A stretch of DNA of 64,000 nucleotides, from contig NZ_JBBPCC010000009.1 in the NCBI RefSeq assembly GCF_038070315.1, positions 124,001 through 188,000 on the forward strand, in the 5' to 3' direction. The translations under genes were made by a program, and so were the position numbers. The notes under the pieces are model-generated. The model made no database searches, was not told where the DNA came from, and saw only the letters and a list, made by a program, of their open reading frames with translations. Below are positions 43,073-51,900 of this stretch, one piece after another. Within the stretch, counting starts at the first letter, position 1; the number at the start of each line of letters is the position of its first letter. The stretch is from Paenibacillus_G filicis (GTDB lineage Bacteria; Bacillota; Bacilli; Paenibacillales; NBRC-103111).

Positions 43073-43921
43073 ATGTGTGCAAGGACTGTTGACCCGGGTA
43101 TGTTCTTTACCTACACGTACAAGGCAGATCAGCCGTTAAAGCCTATGTTTCATTCTCATTCGCATTATGAGGTCTACTTTTTTCATAGCGGTGTGTGTAA
43201 CTACTTGATCGGCGACCGGATTTATGTACTGGCTCCGGGCGATCTGATTCTGATGAATGGCATGACGCTGCACTGCGCCAAAATAGATCCGGCCGTTCCC
43301 TATGTCCGCTCGATGGTTCATTTTGAGCCTGGAGCGCTGCAGCCTCTGCTGCCGGCTCATCCGCAGCTGCCCATCTTCCAGCCGTTCCAGGAGCTAGGGA
43401 ACTACAGGCTGCGCCTGGGGGGAGCCGACCGTGAAGAGGTGGAGCATATTTTACGCCGGATGCATGAGTTCGAGCAGCGTGGAGATGCCGTTGGCGCCTA
43501 TCGCTGTCAGCTCGCGTTTGCGGATTTGCTGTGCCTGATCTATGAGCACTGCTTGCAGCCGATGCAGGACCGGAGCGACCAGCCGGTGGAGAAGGAACGT
43601 ACGGTCCAGCAGATCATCTCCTACCTGGAGGCGCATTATACGGAAGACCTGCATCTGGAGCAGCTCCAGCAGGATCTGCACTTAAGCAAGTATTACGTGT
43701 CCAAGCTATTCAAGGAAGTGACGGGAGTTACGATCTTCGACTTCGTCTACCAGCGCCGGATCAATCAGGCTCGGATCGAGTTTTTGCTCGATCCGAAGCT
43801 GCCGGTGACCGAGGTCTGCTTCAAGGTAGGCTTCAAGCATTTGGCCCACTTCAGCCGCGTTTTCAAGCAGCAGGTCGGCGAGACGCCGGAGCGCTACAAG
43901 CGTTCCCTCGCCGGAACCTAG
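43073..43921 (+). CDS. AraC family transcriptional regulator
   Basis: This 282-residue regulator has an N-terminal cupin domain (MFHSHSHYEVYFFHSG near residue 23) and a C-terminal double HTH with LQQDLHLSKYYVSKLFKEV and VCFKVGFKHLAHFSRVFKQ. The ATG at 43073 has GGAGG six bases before it; an in-frame ATG at 43037 lacks one. It follows the Gfo-Gfo-TIM genes and ends at a strong terminator, so it is probably the regulator of that cluster. Confidence 0.9.
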   Translation: MCARTVDPGMFFTYTYKADQPLKPMFHSHSHYEVYFFHSGVCNYLIGDRIYVLAPGDLILMNGMTLHCAKIDPAVPYVRSMVHFEPGALQPLLPAHPQLPIFQPFQELGNYRLRLGGADREEVEHILRRMHEFEQRGDAVGAYRCQLAFADLLCLIYEHCLQPMQDRSDQPVEKERTVQQIISYLEAHYTEDLHLEQLQQDLHLSKYYVSKLFKEVTGVTIFDFVYQRRINQARIEFLLDPKLPVTEVCFKVGFKHLAHFSRVFKQQVGETPERYKRSLAGT

Positions 43922-43941
43922 ATGAGGTATATAGGACCACG

Positions 43942-43982
43942 ACAAAATCACGGAACCCTTCATGGGGACCGTGATTTTGTTA
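43942..43982 (+). terminator. Terminator after the fourth sugar cluster
   Basis: ACAAAATCACGG at 43942-43953 pairs perfectly with CCGTGATTTTGT at 43969-43980 and is followed by a T/A-rich tail. Confidence 0.88.
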
Positions 43983-44082
43983 TTGTTAATTTTCAGAAAA
44001 TTTGGAATATATACATTGACTTGAAAATGCTTACACCATTACCATAACGATCAAAGGAATAAATAATCAAATCGTGGGGTGT

Positions 44083-44307
44083 ATGAGCATGAAGGGCCAT
44101 GAACTTGAAGATGTCCTGGTAACGGAAACGAGCAGCTGCTACAACGATTATGTGGCCTTCAAAGCGATGTCTCCAGACCAACTGCAAGCCATCCAAAAGC
44201 AATATTACACCGAGCTTCATGCGTTGCGGGACGAATTGGACGGATTGCTGAATGAGCTGCGGACCCTGTTGAAGCTTGCACCTGAGCCATATTTGAAGAG
44301 TGCCTAA
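44083..44307 (+). CDS. Small hypothetical helical protein, about 74 residues
   Basis: The protein is acidic, likely cytoplasmic, and its second half (LQAIQKQYYTELHALRDELD and the following heptads) looks like a coiled coil. No family was recognised. Starts at 44083 and 44089 are both possible behind GTGGGGTG; 44083 is given. It is flanked by terminators on both sides, so it is expressed alone if real. Amino-acid composition and a ribosome binding site support coding. Confidence 0.5.
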   Translation: MSMKGHELEDVLVTETSSCYNDYVAFKAMSPDQLQAIQKQYYTELHALRDELDGLLNELRTLLKLAPEPYLKSA

Positions 44308-44336
44308 ATAAATATCATATAGAAGCGAATGATACA

Positions 44337-44370
44337 AAGCCGGCTCCTCATGGCGAGGACGCCGGTTATT
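44337..44370 (+). terminator. Terminator after the small gene
   Basis: AAGCCGGC-TCCTC pairs with GAGGA-C-GCCGGTT with one bulge, followed by an AT-rich tail. Confidence 0.7.
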
Positions 44371-44504
44371 GGTTTGTCTGCCACTCTAGGCTGAGCCCGT
44401 AACTTATCGTGACTTTATGAATGTGATTAACACTGCTATACTGGGTCATATATGGATCCATGAAACGATAGGCAGCAGCTGAACGGATCAGAAAGCGGTG
44501 AGAT

Positions 44505-45152
44505 ATGCCCCAATCACTCCTATTCGATATGGATGGAACGCTGTTCCAAACGAACAAAATATTAGAGGTATCTCTTGAAGACACCTTTGCTTATTTGAGG
44601 TCTCTACATGAATGGTCGGCCGGAACTCCAACTCAAAAATATCGCGAGATCATGGGGGTTCCTTTGCCGGTCGTCTGGGAAACGCTATTGCCGGATCATT
44701 CCGATTCGATTAGAGAAACGGCGAACCGATTTTTCCAAGAGAGCTTAATCACCAACATTAATCAGGGGAAAGGAGCCCTGTATCCGCATGTCGGTGAGGT
44801 TCTTCATGATTTGAAGCAAGCCGGGCATTCTTTGTTCATCGCTAGCAATGGGGAAGTCGAATACCTGCAAGCCATTGTCAGCCACTTCGGTTTGGATGCC
44901 TGGGTGATAGAAACCTATAGTATTCAACAGATACAATCTCAGAATAAGACAGATTTAGTTCGTCATATTCTGAATAAATACCATATCGAAACGGCGGCGG
45001 TCATTGGTGACAGGCTGTCTGATATTCATGCCGCCAAGTACAATGGTTTGATGGCTGTTGGCTGCCGCTTTGATTTTGCTCAAGAAAGCGAGCTTGAACA
45101 AGCAGATGCGGTCATTGATGACCTTCTTGAGCTGCGGACGCTATTTCTGTAA
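44505..45152 (+). CDS. HAD family hydrolase
   Basis: This 215-residue haloacid-dehalogenase-type phosphatase has motif I LLFDMDGTLF (residues 5-14, nucleophile Asp8), motif II IASNGE (about residue 112), a Lys at about 147 and motif IV VIGDRLSDIHAA (about 166). The inserted cap domain suggests a small phosphate ester or phosphosugar substrate, as in the PGP/beta-PGM-like branch. The substrate is not known. The ribosome binding site is weak (GGTGAG). Confidence 0.9.
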   Translation: MPQSLLFDMDGTLFQTNKILEVSLEDTFAYLRSLHEWSAGTPTQKYREIMGVPLPVVWETLLPDHSDSIRETANRFFQESLITNINQGKGALYPHVGEVLHDLKQAGHSLFIASNGEVEYLQAIVSHFGLDAWVIETYSIQQIQSQNKTDLVRHILNKYHIETAAVIGDRLSDIHAAKYNGLMAVGCRFDFAQESELEQADAVIDDLLELRTLFL

Positions 45153-45191
45153 AGCTCTGCACTCCTGTTATAAAACAATAGTACGAAAACA

Positions 45192-45219
45192 AAGAGCCGT
45201 CTCCCCAAGGACGGCTCTT
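45192..45219. terminator. Bidirectional terminator
   Basis: AAGAGCCGTC pairs with GACGGCTCTT around TCCCCAAG between the convergent HAD and membrane-protein genes; the minus-strand side is followed by TTTGTTTT. Confidence 0.85.
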
Positions 45220-45228
45220 AAACTTGCC

Positions 45229-45597
45229 TTATTTTAAATCCTGAATACTCATTTTTTCAAGCTCTCTAGTCCTGTTTCGTTTATCGCGACAGGCATAGTA
45301 AATACCGAGCAGGATGGCTGTTGGGATATTATAAAGAATAAAAATATAGATGGCTTGTAAAAGAGCAGCAACTTTAGGGAATTGAACGGCATTTAGGATG
45401 GTTTTAAAACTTTGATCGGTGGATGCAGTCGTCATATATAAGCTAAGTCCTAACACAACCATGATCGAAACCAATAAAGATATCGCTGGGAGCACCAGAC
45501 CCGGCCACTTATTATCTTTCTTCGAGAGAAAAATCTGCAGAAAAATCGCTCCAGTTATACCTGCTGCAAGCCAAAGAAAAGCAAATGTAGGATTCAT
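45229..45597 (-). CDS. Small membrane protein, 122 residues
   Basis: Three hydrophobic segments are visible (about residues 5-22, 32-54 and 79-100), followed by a charged C-terminal tail (RDKRNRTRELEKM). The layout resembles the short membrane partners encoded beside DUF2089-type HTH proteins in Bacillales, but no named function is known. The ATG at 45597 follows AAAGGA and lies two bases after the stop codon of the regulator gene, so both are expressed together under the regulator's promoter. Confidence 0.72.
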   Translation of the reverse strand: MNPTFAFLWLAAGITGAIFLQIFLSKKDNKWPGLVLPAISLLVSIMVVLGLSLYMTTASTDQSFKTILNAVQFPKVAALLQAIYIFILYNIPTAILLGIYYACRDKRNRTRELEKMSIQDLK

Positions 45598-45599
45598 GA

Positions 45600-45899
45600 T
45601 TATTGATTTCCTTTCCATTTTTTGAATTCTGAAATCAAAATCTTGGCCGTATCAAAGTCAAGCTTGTCGTTGATGACCAGTCGTTTGATCAAGCCAATAT
45701 AAGGCTCATTGGATGTGTCCTCACTTATTTGAATCTTCTGAATCAGCCTATCCAGTCTGAGCCGAACCGTAGGGTAGGTTACGCCGTAATGGCTTGCCAC
45801 TTCCTTGAGAGAACCGGAAGCCTGCAGAAAGTTCTTAATAAACACCACATCTTCATCTTCCAGATTGACCATCCAATCCGGGACAATTTCAATCGTCAT
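45600..45899 (-). CDS. DUF2089-like HTH protein
   Basis: This 99-residue protein has a short N-terminal segment followed by an HTH (SLKEVASHYGVTYPTVRLRLDRLI at about residues 28-51, split as ASHYGVTYPTVRLRLDRL) and a helical C-terminus. The pattern matches the DUF2089 family of small putative regulators. AAAGGTGG precedes the ATG at 45899. Its promoter is embedded in a 16-bp perfect inverted repeat, which makes autoregulation likely. The partner membrane protein follows directly. Confidence 0.75.
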   Translation of the reverse strand: MTIEIVPDWMVNLEDEDVVFIKNFLQASGSLKEVASHYGVTYPTVRLRLDRLIQKIQISEDTSNEPYIGLIKRLVINDKLDFDTAKILISEFKKWKGNQ

Positions 45900-45911
45900 C
45901 CTGACACCACC

Positions 45912-45953
45912 TTTAATAAAATTAAATATAACATTTAATTTTATTAAAATCAA
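45912..45953 (-). promoter_or_regulatory. Promoter embedded in a 16-bp perfect inverted repeat
   Basis: TTTAATAAAATTAAAT (45912-45927) and ATTTAATTTTATTAAA (45933-45948) are perfect reverse complements separated by five bases. On the minus strand, TTGATT (45948-45953) and TATATT (45925-45930) are exactly 17 bases apart. A dimeric regulator bound here would block the promoter; the DUF2089-like HTH protein it drives is the obvious candidate. Confidence 0.8.
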
Positions 45954-45990
45954 ATTGTAATATGATCTACATAAAAATGAAGTGATGATA

Positions 45991-46028
45991 AAAAAAGACC
46001 ACAAGGAGTCTTAGCTTCTCGCGGTCTT
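45991..46028 (-). terminator. Terminator of the methyltransferase gene
   Basis: On the minus strand AAGACCGCGAG and CTCCTTGTGGTCTT pair with a small bulge and are followed by a T run. Confidence 0.8.
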
Positions 46029-46037
46029 CCTGGATAT

Positions 46038-46799
46038 TCAACCCTTATGACACTTTATAATCAGCGTAGAGGGGATGATTCGGGCTTTTGTGGCGGAATA
46101 CCACTTGGATGATGGATCTGAGTCATGATCATTCACCTCAGAATCTTCGATCACCTTATCGATGATGAATCCGGCCTGGATTAAATCATTGATGAACGTA
46201 CTTATTTTTCTGTTGTGCATGATGATAAGGGCGCCTCGCCAATTATCGTGCTTTTCAAAACCTTCTTGAACATAGGAGCGTCTAAACTTCAACTCTTCCT
46301 TTTCATTGTCGTAATCCACCACACTGTGAACGGGATGCTCCCAACTAAAAACGAAAACACCGCCTGGCTTCAGCGCTTTATAAATATGACTGAGTGTTCG
46401 GGGTAAGTTGACGGTCCAACCGAGTGCGTATACAGATAGTGCTTTATCAAAATAGTTCTCAGGGAGATTGGGAATGTCCTCCATAGGGGACTCGATAAAC
46501 GTAATGGGAATCTGTAAGGGAGATACAACCTTTCTTGCCGTCTCAATTTGTGTAGTGGACAGGTCGACTCCCCATAACTCGCGTGCTCCGCGCTTGGCGA
46601 GATATTCCAGCGTATGTCCGCTCCCACAACCTACTTCTAATATCGTGCTATCTGCAATTTCTCCAAGTAAAGCTAATTCTTCCTCCGCAGGCGCGTAGGG
46701 TCCATAATCCAGGACTTCAAACGTTCCTTCGAAAAATTGACCGGCGACTTGATTCCAACCCGCCTTATTTAGCTTGATCATCTCTTGCTGATCCAACAC
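46038..46799 (-). CDS. Class I SAM-dependent methyltransferase
   Basis: This protein of about 253 residues has motif I ILEVGCGSGHTLEYLAKRG (about residues 54-72), the acidic loop LWGVDLSTTQIETA, and motif IV to VI segments FDKALSVYALGWTVNLP and LKPGGVFVFSWEHPVHS. The fold suits small-molecule methylation; the substrate is unknown. GTG at 46799, or TTG one codon later, fits the GGGGAGG upstream; the ATG seven codons earlier overlaps that site. It stands alone in the AT-richer region. Confidence 0.85.
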   Translation of the reverse strand: MLDQQEMIKLNKAGWNQVAGQFFEGTFEVLDYGPYAPAEEELALLGEIADSTILEVGCGSGHTLEYLAKRGARELWGVDLSTTQIETARKVVSPLQIPITFIESPMEDIPNLPENYFDKALSVYALGWTVNLPRTLSHIYKALKPGGVFVFSWEHPVHSVVDYDNEKEELKFRRSYVQEGFEKHDNWRGALIIMHNRKISTFINDLIQAGFIIDKVIEDSEVNDHDSDPSSKWYSATKARIIPSTLIIKCHKG

Positions 46800-46920
46800 G
46801 GAAAAGACCTCCCCAATCATAATTAATAGGTACTGGGCCTATCCATCGTAACATGGAGTGGATAATATATACAATTTGCCAAATGTATTCCTTAGGCTGA
46901 CAAGTCTTGATGTCCCCGTG

Positions 46921-47451
46921 TTAAAACTGGACTTCACTCGAGTGAACAAGGGTAGCGAATGGCTCAAGAATGCTATTATGATGGTTGATAATCTGTTCGG
47001 CTGTTAATCCATCGGAGTCATAGGTGCTGTGGCAGTCGGTTACCAATTCGACATGGTAACCGTGTGAATAAGCGCTCTTCACCGTTGTATCCACGCAATA
47101 TTCGGTTTGAATTCCGCACATCACTAAAGCATCAATACCATAATCCTGCAGCTGCGAGTGGAGCTCAGATTCGAGAAACGAGTCCGCATGATATTTGATA
47201 ATAAGAGACTCCTGCTCGAGAGGGGCAATCTGTTCATGTACCTGCCATAACGGTTGATTTTCAGATCGGAGAGAACCCTCCTGTTCAGTAAACAAGATAT
47301 AGAATACGGGGGAGTTTCGCATTCGGGCTTGGTCAATCAAGCATTTAGTCTGTTCAAGTAGTCTTTCTTCTTGATAGAGGGATTTTCCGCCGTAATTTTT
47401 CCATACAAAAGGCTTGGCCTGCATGTCAATAATAAGTAGTGCCTTTCCCAT
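46921..47451 (-). CDS. Isochorismatase-like cysteine hydrolase
   Basis: This 176-residue protein has the catalytic triad of the family: Asp in LLIIDMQ (about residue 9), Lys in LIIKYHADSF (about 85) and Cys in CGIQTEYCVDTT (about 118). Members hydrolyse isochorismate, nicotinamide or other amides, and small members like this are often of unknown substrate. The ATG at 47451 follows GGAGGG; it lies one base after the stop codon of the HTH-desulfoferrodoxin gene, so the two are tightly coupled. Confidence 0.88.
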   Translation of the reverse strand: MGKALLIIDMQAKPFVWKNYGGKSLYQEERLLEQTKCLIDQARMRNSPVFYILFTEQEGSLRSENQPLWQVHEQIAPLEQESLIIKYHADSFLESELHSQLQDYGIDALVMCGIQTEYCVDTTVKSAYSHGYHVELVTDCHSTYDSDGLTAEQIINHHNSILEPFATLVHSSEVQF

Positions 47452-47452
47452 T

Positions 47453-48064
47453 TCAGGAAACCCTCCTTGCTCCATGTTTTATGATCTCATGCTTCCATAA
47501 TCCATGCCGGTTGCAGTAGGCGTATAACGTTCCGCCCTGCATGTTGGGAAATCGTAATTCTGCGGCTTGCTCCGGGTACAATTTGACGAACATCAACCTG
47601 TCATAAGAGACATAGGCAACAAAGGATATATAGTGGTCTCTACTCATCTCGTGTTGAATGGTCACAAAATGATCGTCTTCAATAGCATGAACGGTTATTT
47701 CGTGCTCATCATTCTCCGGCTGGGCAAGCAGCGGCTCCAAGATCCTGCCGCAGCATGAAATGCCCATGGCCCCCATACTGGTCGTGACATTGCCGCAGCC
47801 CGGACATGCGTAAAAATTCAGCTTTTTCATATTTCCTTTGTCCTGTTCATTCGGATCTAAGTCCCCTAATAAAATCTTCTCAATATTGACTCCTAAGATG
47901 TTGGATAGCTCACTAAGCAAGGACACATCCGGACATCCTAGACCACGTTCCCATTTGGAGATCGTCTTGTCGCTAATATGCATAAGATCGGCTAAATTCC
48001 TTTGTGTCATATTTTTTTCTATACGCAGACTGTGAATGAGCCTTCCTACCTTATGGCAATCCAC
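47453..48064 (-). CDS. XRE-type HTH fused to a desulfoferrodoxin-like (superoxide reductase) domain
   Basis: This 203-residue protein has an XRE HTH at about residues 5-60 (MTQRNLADLMHISDKTISKW), then a desulforedoxin-like metal site CPGC...CC (Cys 87, 90, 104, 105), then a superoxide-reductase-like domain in which all expected iron ligands can be placed: His121, His138 (IQHEM), His144 (RDHYI), Cys184 and His187 (YCNRHGLWK). In desulfoferrodoxins this centre reduces superoxide. Here it is attached to a DNA-binding domain, so it probably works as a redox sensor. The second GTG (48064) has GGAGG eight bases upstream. It is coupled to the hydrolase gene. Confidence 0.85.
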   Translation of the reverse strand: MDCHKVGRLIHSLRIEKNMTQRNLADLMHISDKTISKWERGLGCPDVSLLSELSNILGVNIEKILLGDLDPNEQDKGNMKKLNFYACPGCGNVTTSMGAMGISCCGRILEPLLAQPENDEHEITVHAIEDDHFVTIQHEMSRDHYISFVAYVSYDRLMFVKLYPEQAAELRFPNMQGGTLYAYCNRHGLWKHEIIKHGARRVS

Positions 48065-48177
48065 GTGATCCACCTCCTCTGTTTCTAGCGTATCAAGGAT
48101 CGATGCTCCTCACAATAAACGCTCCGTAGAGTGGCAAGAAGAAAATAAATAAGTGACTTGCTTTCTGCTTACTTGCA

Positions 48178-48833
48178 ACCATTCCACACGGTTCGTCTCT
48201 GCTTACTCCTGAAATGGCAGCGAAAAAGAAGCCGGAAGCGATATTGGCGAATAATGATTGGTTTCTGAATCAGCTGTATTCGTTTCTTCCAGAGTTAAAT
48301 ATTAAGAGGAATATACGAATTCATTAATTTATTATAGAACGACCTTTGGAAGAGACATTTATGAGGGTCCGCTTTCAAAAGAAGTGATGACGAACCGAAT
48401 ACATACGATTTATAAGCCGTTTCATGATCGTTTATCTGAGGAGATCGGGAACCTATTACAAAGTCAGAATAGAGTGCTTTTACTTGATCTGCATAGCTTC
48501 TATATTCAATCGACGGCTGATGTCGTACTCGGAACCTGTGGGGGCAGAAGCTGCTCGCCGAGCTTTCTGAACATGGTCTATGAAGCGTTTGTCTCAGAAG
48601 GATTTGTGGTCAAAATTGACGAGAAGGGACTAACGGGTGGTTACATCGTTTCACATTACAGTGCAATCCCTCAAGTAGAAGCTATACAAATTGAGCTAAG
48701 GTACACGACTTACATCGATGCACGTGATTTTGGAGAAGAAGAGATTACAGAAAAAAATAGCGCGCTGTTTCTTGCAGCCCAAAGTCGGTTAGCCAAAGTC
48801 TTTCGAACCATCGAGGGAGAGGTTATTTCTTGA
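48178..48833 (+). pseudogene. Decayed N-formylglutamate amidohydrolase gene
   Basis: Two pieces of one protein lie in different frames. The first (from 48181) reads IPHGSSLLTPEMAAKKKPEA, then NNDWFLNQLYSFLPELN, and stops at about 48325. The second, in another frame from about 48333, reads RTTFGRDIYEGPLSKEVMTN, and continues to 48833 with LLLDLHSFYIQS and an intact C-terminus. Together they match N-formylglutamate amidohydrolase-like proteins, with a frameshift and a small loss near the YVIDLNR segment. The C-terminal part alone could be translated from GTG or ATG at 48384 or 48387 but would lack the N-terminal catalytic residues. Confidence 0.75.
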
Positions 48834-48966
48834 ACCCTTGGCGGTTACCCGCTTTGCAGGATTTTTCTGGTAGCTGGAGAATATCTTCAAGATACGGAAG
48901 CGGGAGTGCCCGTTGTGTCACTCAGCTAGACCGAACCTAGATGCAGACAAAGCGAGGAACGACTTC

Positions 48967-51900
48967 ATGAAATGGATCAAGAACCTGAAATTACTGCCCA
49001 AGCTTCTACTCATGATTGCGCTTCCGATGCTGGGCGTTCTATATTTCACCGCATCGTCCATCACGGAAAAGGTACAGCATCTGAACAGTGTCAGCAGGCT
49101 GGAAGAGCTGACAAAGCTCGCGGTAGCTACCAACCAGCTCGTTCATGAGCTGCAGATCGAGCGCGGACTCGTGTCGACGATGTTCGGCAACCGGACGGAA
49201 ACGGAGGTTTCCGGAATGAATGTGCAGCAGAACCAAACGGATCGCAGTATCGATGCTTTCCGGAAGGTGTTCACGGATATGGATCCGAGTACGCTGGATA
49301 AGGAAATTTGGGGAGATTTCGAGAGGCTGGCCGGACAACTGAACCAGATCGGGGATGTCCGTCGCAAGCTGGCAGGGGAGCAATCCACCGAGTCGGATAT
49401 TGCGCTTTATTACAGAGAGACGGTTGCCCGGTCGTTTGAGGCCAATGAGAATCTGATCAATCTGAGCAGTGACGTGCAGATTTCCAAGAAGCTGTCCGCG
49501 CTGCTCAACTATTCGCGCAGCAAATACGGGGCGAGCCAGGAACGCAGCTTTGTCTTCGAGAGGCTATCGGTGGGAAGGCTGGAGGTTGCCGACTTCCGGC
49601 GGCTGGGGGCTGTAATTAATGAGCAGCAGGTGTATCAGCAGGTGTTCGAGACGTTCGCCGATCCTGAAGCGATAGCGCTGCATAAATCTGCTGCGACGAA
49701 CCGGGCCTTCGCCGAGGTTGAGCGTCAGCGTCAGATTCTGCTGGCCACTGAGCCCGGACGGGAGCTCAATCTGGACCCGAGGGTCTGGTTCGAGGTATCA
49801 TCCGAGCGAATCGACCAGATGAAGAAAACGGAGGATGCTTTGTCCTCCGTGCTGATAGCGGACATGAACGCCATGCAGAGTGCCTCCCGCAAAGAGCTGA
49901 TCCTGGTAGCCGGCATGAATATACTGCTTCTTGCTGCAGCGCTGCTGATAAGTTTGATCGTCGTCCGCCGTCTGCTCCGGCCGATTCGGGAGCTGAAGCA
50001 GTCCATCGGCTACATCCTGGACGGGCAGATGGATATTACGGTTGAAGTCACATCACGCGACGAGGTCGGCGAGCTGAGCGGGGCCTTCAGGGAGCTGATT
50101 GATAGTCTCCGCAATGTCATCGTCCAGGCGGGCAGCATCACCAAGGGGGACTATAATCAGGTTATCACCCCCAAATCAGACGGAGATGTGCTGAGCATAG
50201 CGCTGCGCGACATGCTGCAATCCCTCAAGGAAGCCAGGCAGGAGAACGAGCGCCAGTTCTGGCTGAAAACGCAGCTGGCTCGTCTGATCGGGTTGTCGCA
50301 AGGGGTAGAGTCGCTGGAGAAGGTGGCGAGCCTGCTGATCTCGGAAATCTGCCAGCTGGTGGAGGCGGGGCAGGGTGTATTCTACGTGAGGGAAACGACG
50401 CACGGCTCTAGGCCCGTATACGTCATGTACGGCAGCTACGCGTTCAGAGATCGCAAATTACTCTCCACGCGCATCGAGCTCGGCGAGGGACTGGTTGGCC
50501 AGGTGGCACTTGAGGGCAAAGCCATACAGCTAAGCGGCGTGCCGGACGATTACATACGGATCGGCTCGGGGCTAGGAGAAAGCAAGCCGAGAACGGTGCT
50601 GGTGCTGCCCGTGCTGTTCGAGGGCCGTGCGATCGGAGTGATGGAGCTGGCATCGTTTCGTGCGTTTACCCCGATCGAGGAGGATTTGCTGGATCAGCTG
50701 TCGTCGTCGCTGGGCGTGGTGGTGCAGAGCATCCTAGGCCGGCAGCGAACGGAGGAGCTGCTCCATGAGTCACAGCTGCTGGCTGAGGAGCTGCAGACCC
50801 AGCAGGAGGAGCTGCGCACAGCCAATGAGGAGCTGGAGGAGCAGACTCGAATGCTCAAACATTCCGAGGAGAAGCAGCGTATCCAGAGCGAAGAGCTCCA
50901 GGCCATCAATGAGGAGCTCGAGGAAAAAACGAATTATCTGCAGCTTCAGAAGGCCGATATTGAGAAGCAGAATGCGTTTATTCAGCGCTCCCAGCAGGAG
51001 CTGCAGGTCAAGGCTGCAGAACTGGAGCAGACCAGCCGCTACAAGTCGGAATTTCTGGCGAATATGTCCCACGAGCTGCGTACGCCGCTCAATAGTCTGC
51101 TCATTCTGGCCAAGTCGCTGGCAGCCAACGACGATCACAATCTGACGGAGGATCAGATCGAATCGGCCAAGGTCATATATAGCGGAGGACTCGATCTGCT
51201 TACGCTGATTAACGATATTCTGGATTTGTCCAAGGTGGAGGCCGGCAAGCTGGACATCCGGATGGAACCGGTCCGGCTGGAGAAGCTGGTGAGCAATTTG
51301 GAGCATCAGTTTCAGCCGGTGGCCAGGGACAGAGGTCTAAATCTGGAGCTTTCGATGGGAGAGGGAGTGCCGGATTCATTTGTAACGGATGGACAGCGTG
51401 CGGAGCAGGTGCTCAAAAACCTGCTGTCCAATGCGTTCAAGTTCACCCATCACGGCTCCGTGTCAGTTCGCATCTACCGCTTGGACGAGCAGGAAGGCAG
51501 AGCTCATGACTCGCAGGAGGGCAGCAAGCTCGCCTTTTCCGTTACGGATACGGGAATCGGTATCCCACTCCGTAAGCAGCAGGCGATTTTCGAAGCGTTC
51601 CAACAGGCGGACGGCTCGACCAGCCGCAAGTATGGAGGAACGGGACTCGGGCTGACGATCTCTCGGGAGCTGACCAAGCTGCTGGGCGGCGAGCTGCAGT
51701 TGCATAGCGAGGAGGGTGTAGGCAGCACGTTCACGCTTATCTTACCGCTGTCCCCAGCCGTGAATACGGGAAATGCGGAGAGAAGGACCGCATCCGGTGC
51801 CTGGACGGCTTCGTCCGATCCCAGTGATCGTGACGTATTCGTATCCCTGCCGCAAGTGGCAGCGTCTTCCTCTGTAACCGGGTCTGCAGCGGGAGCCCGG

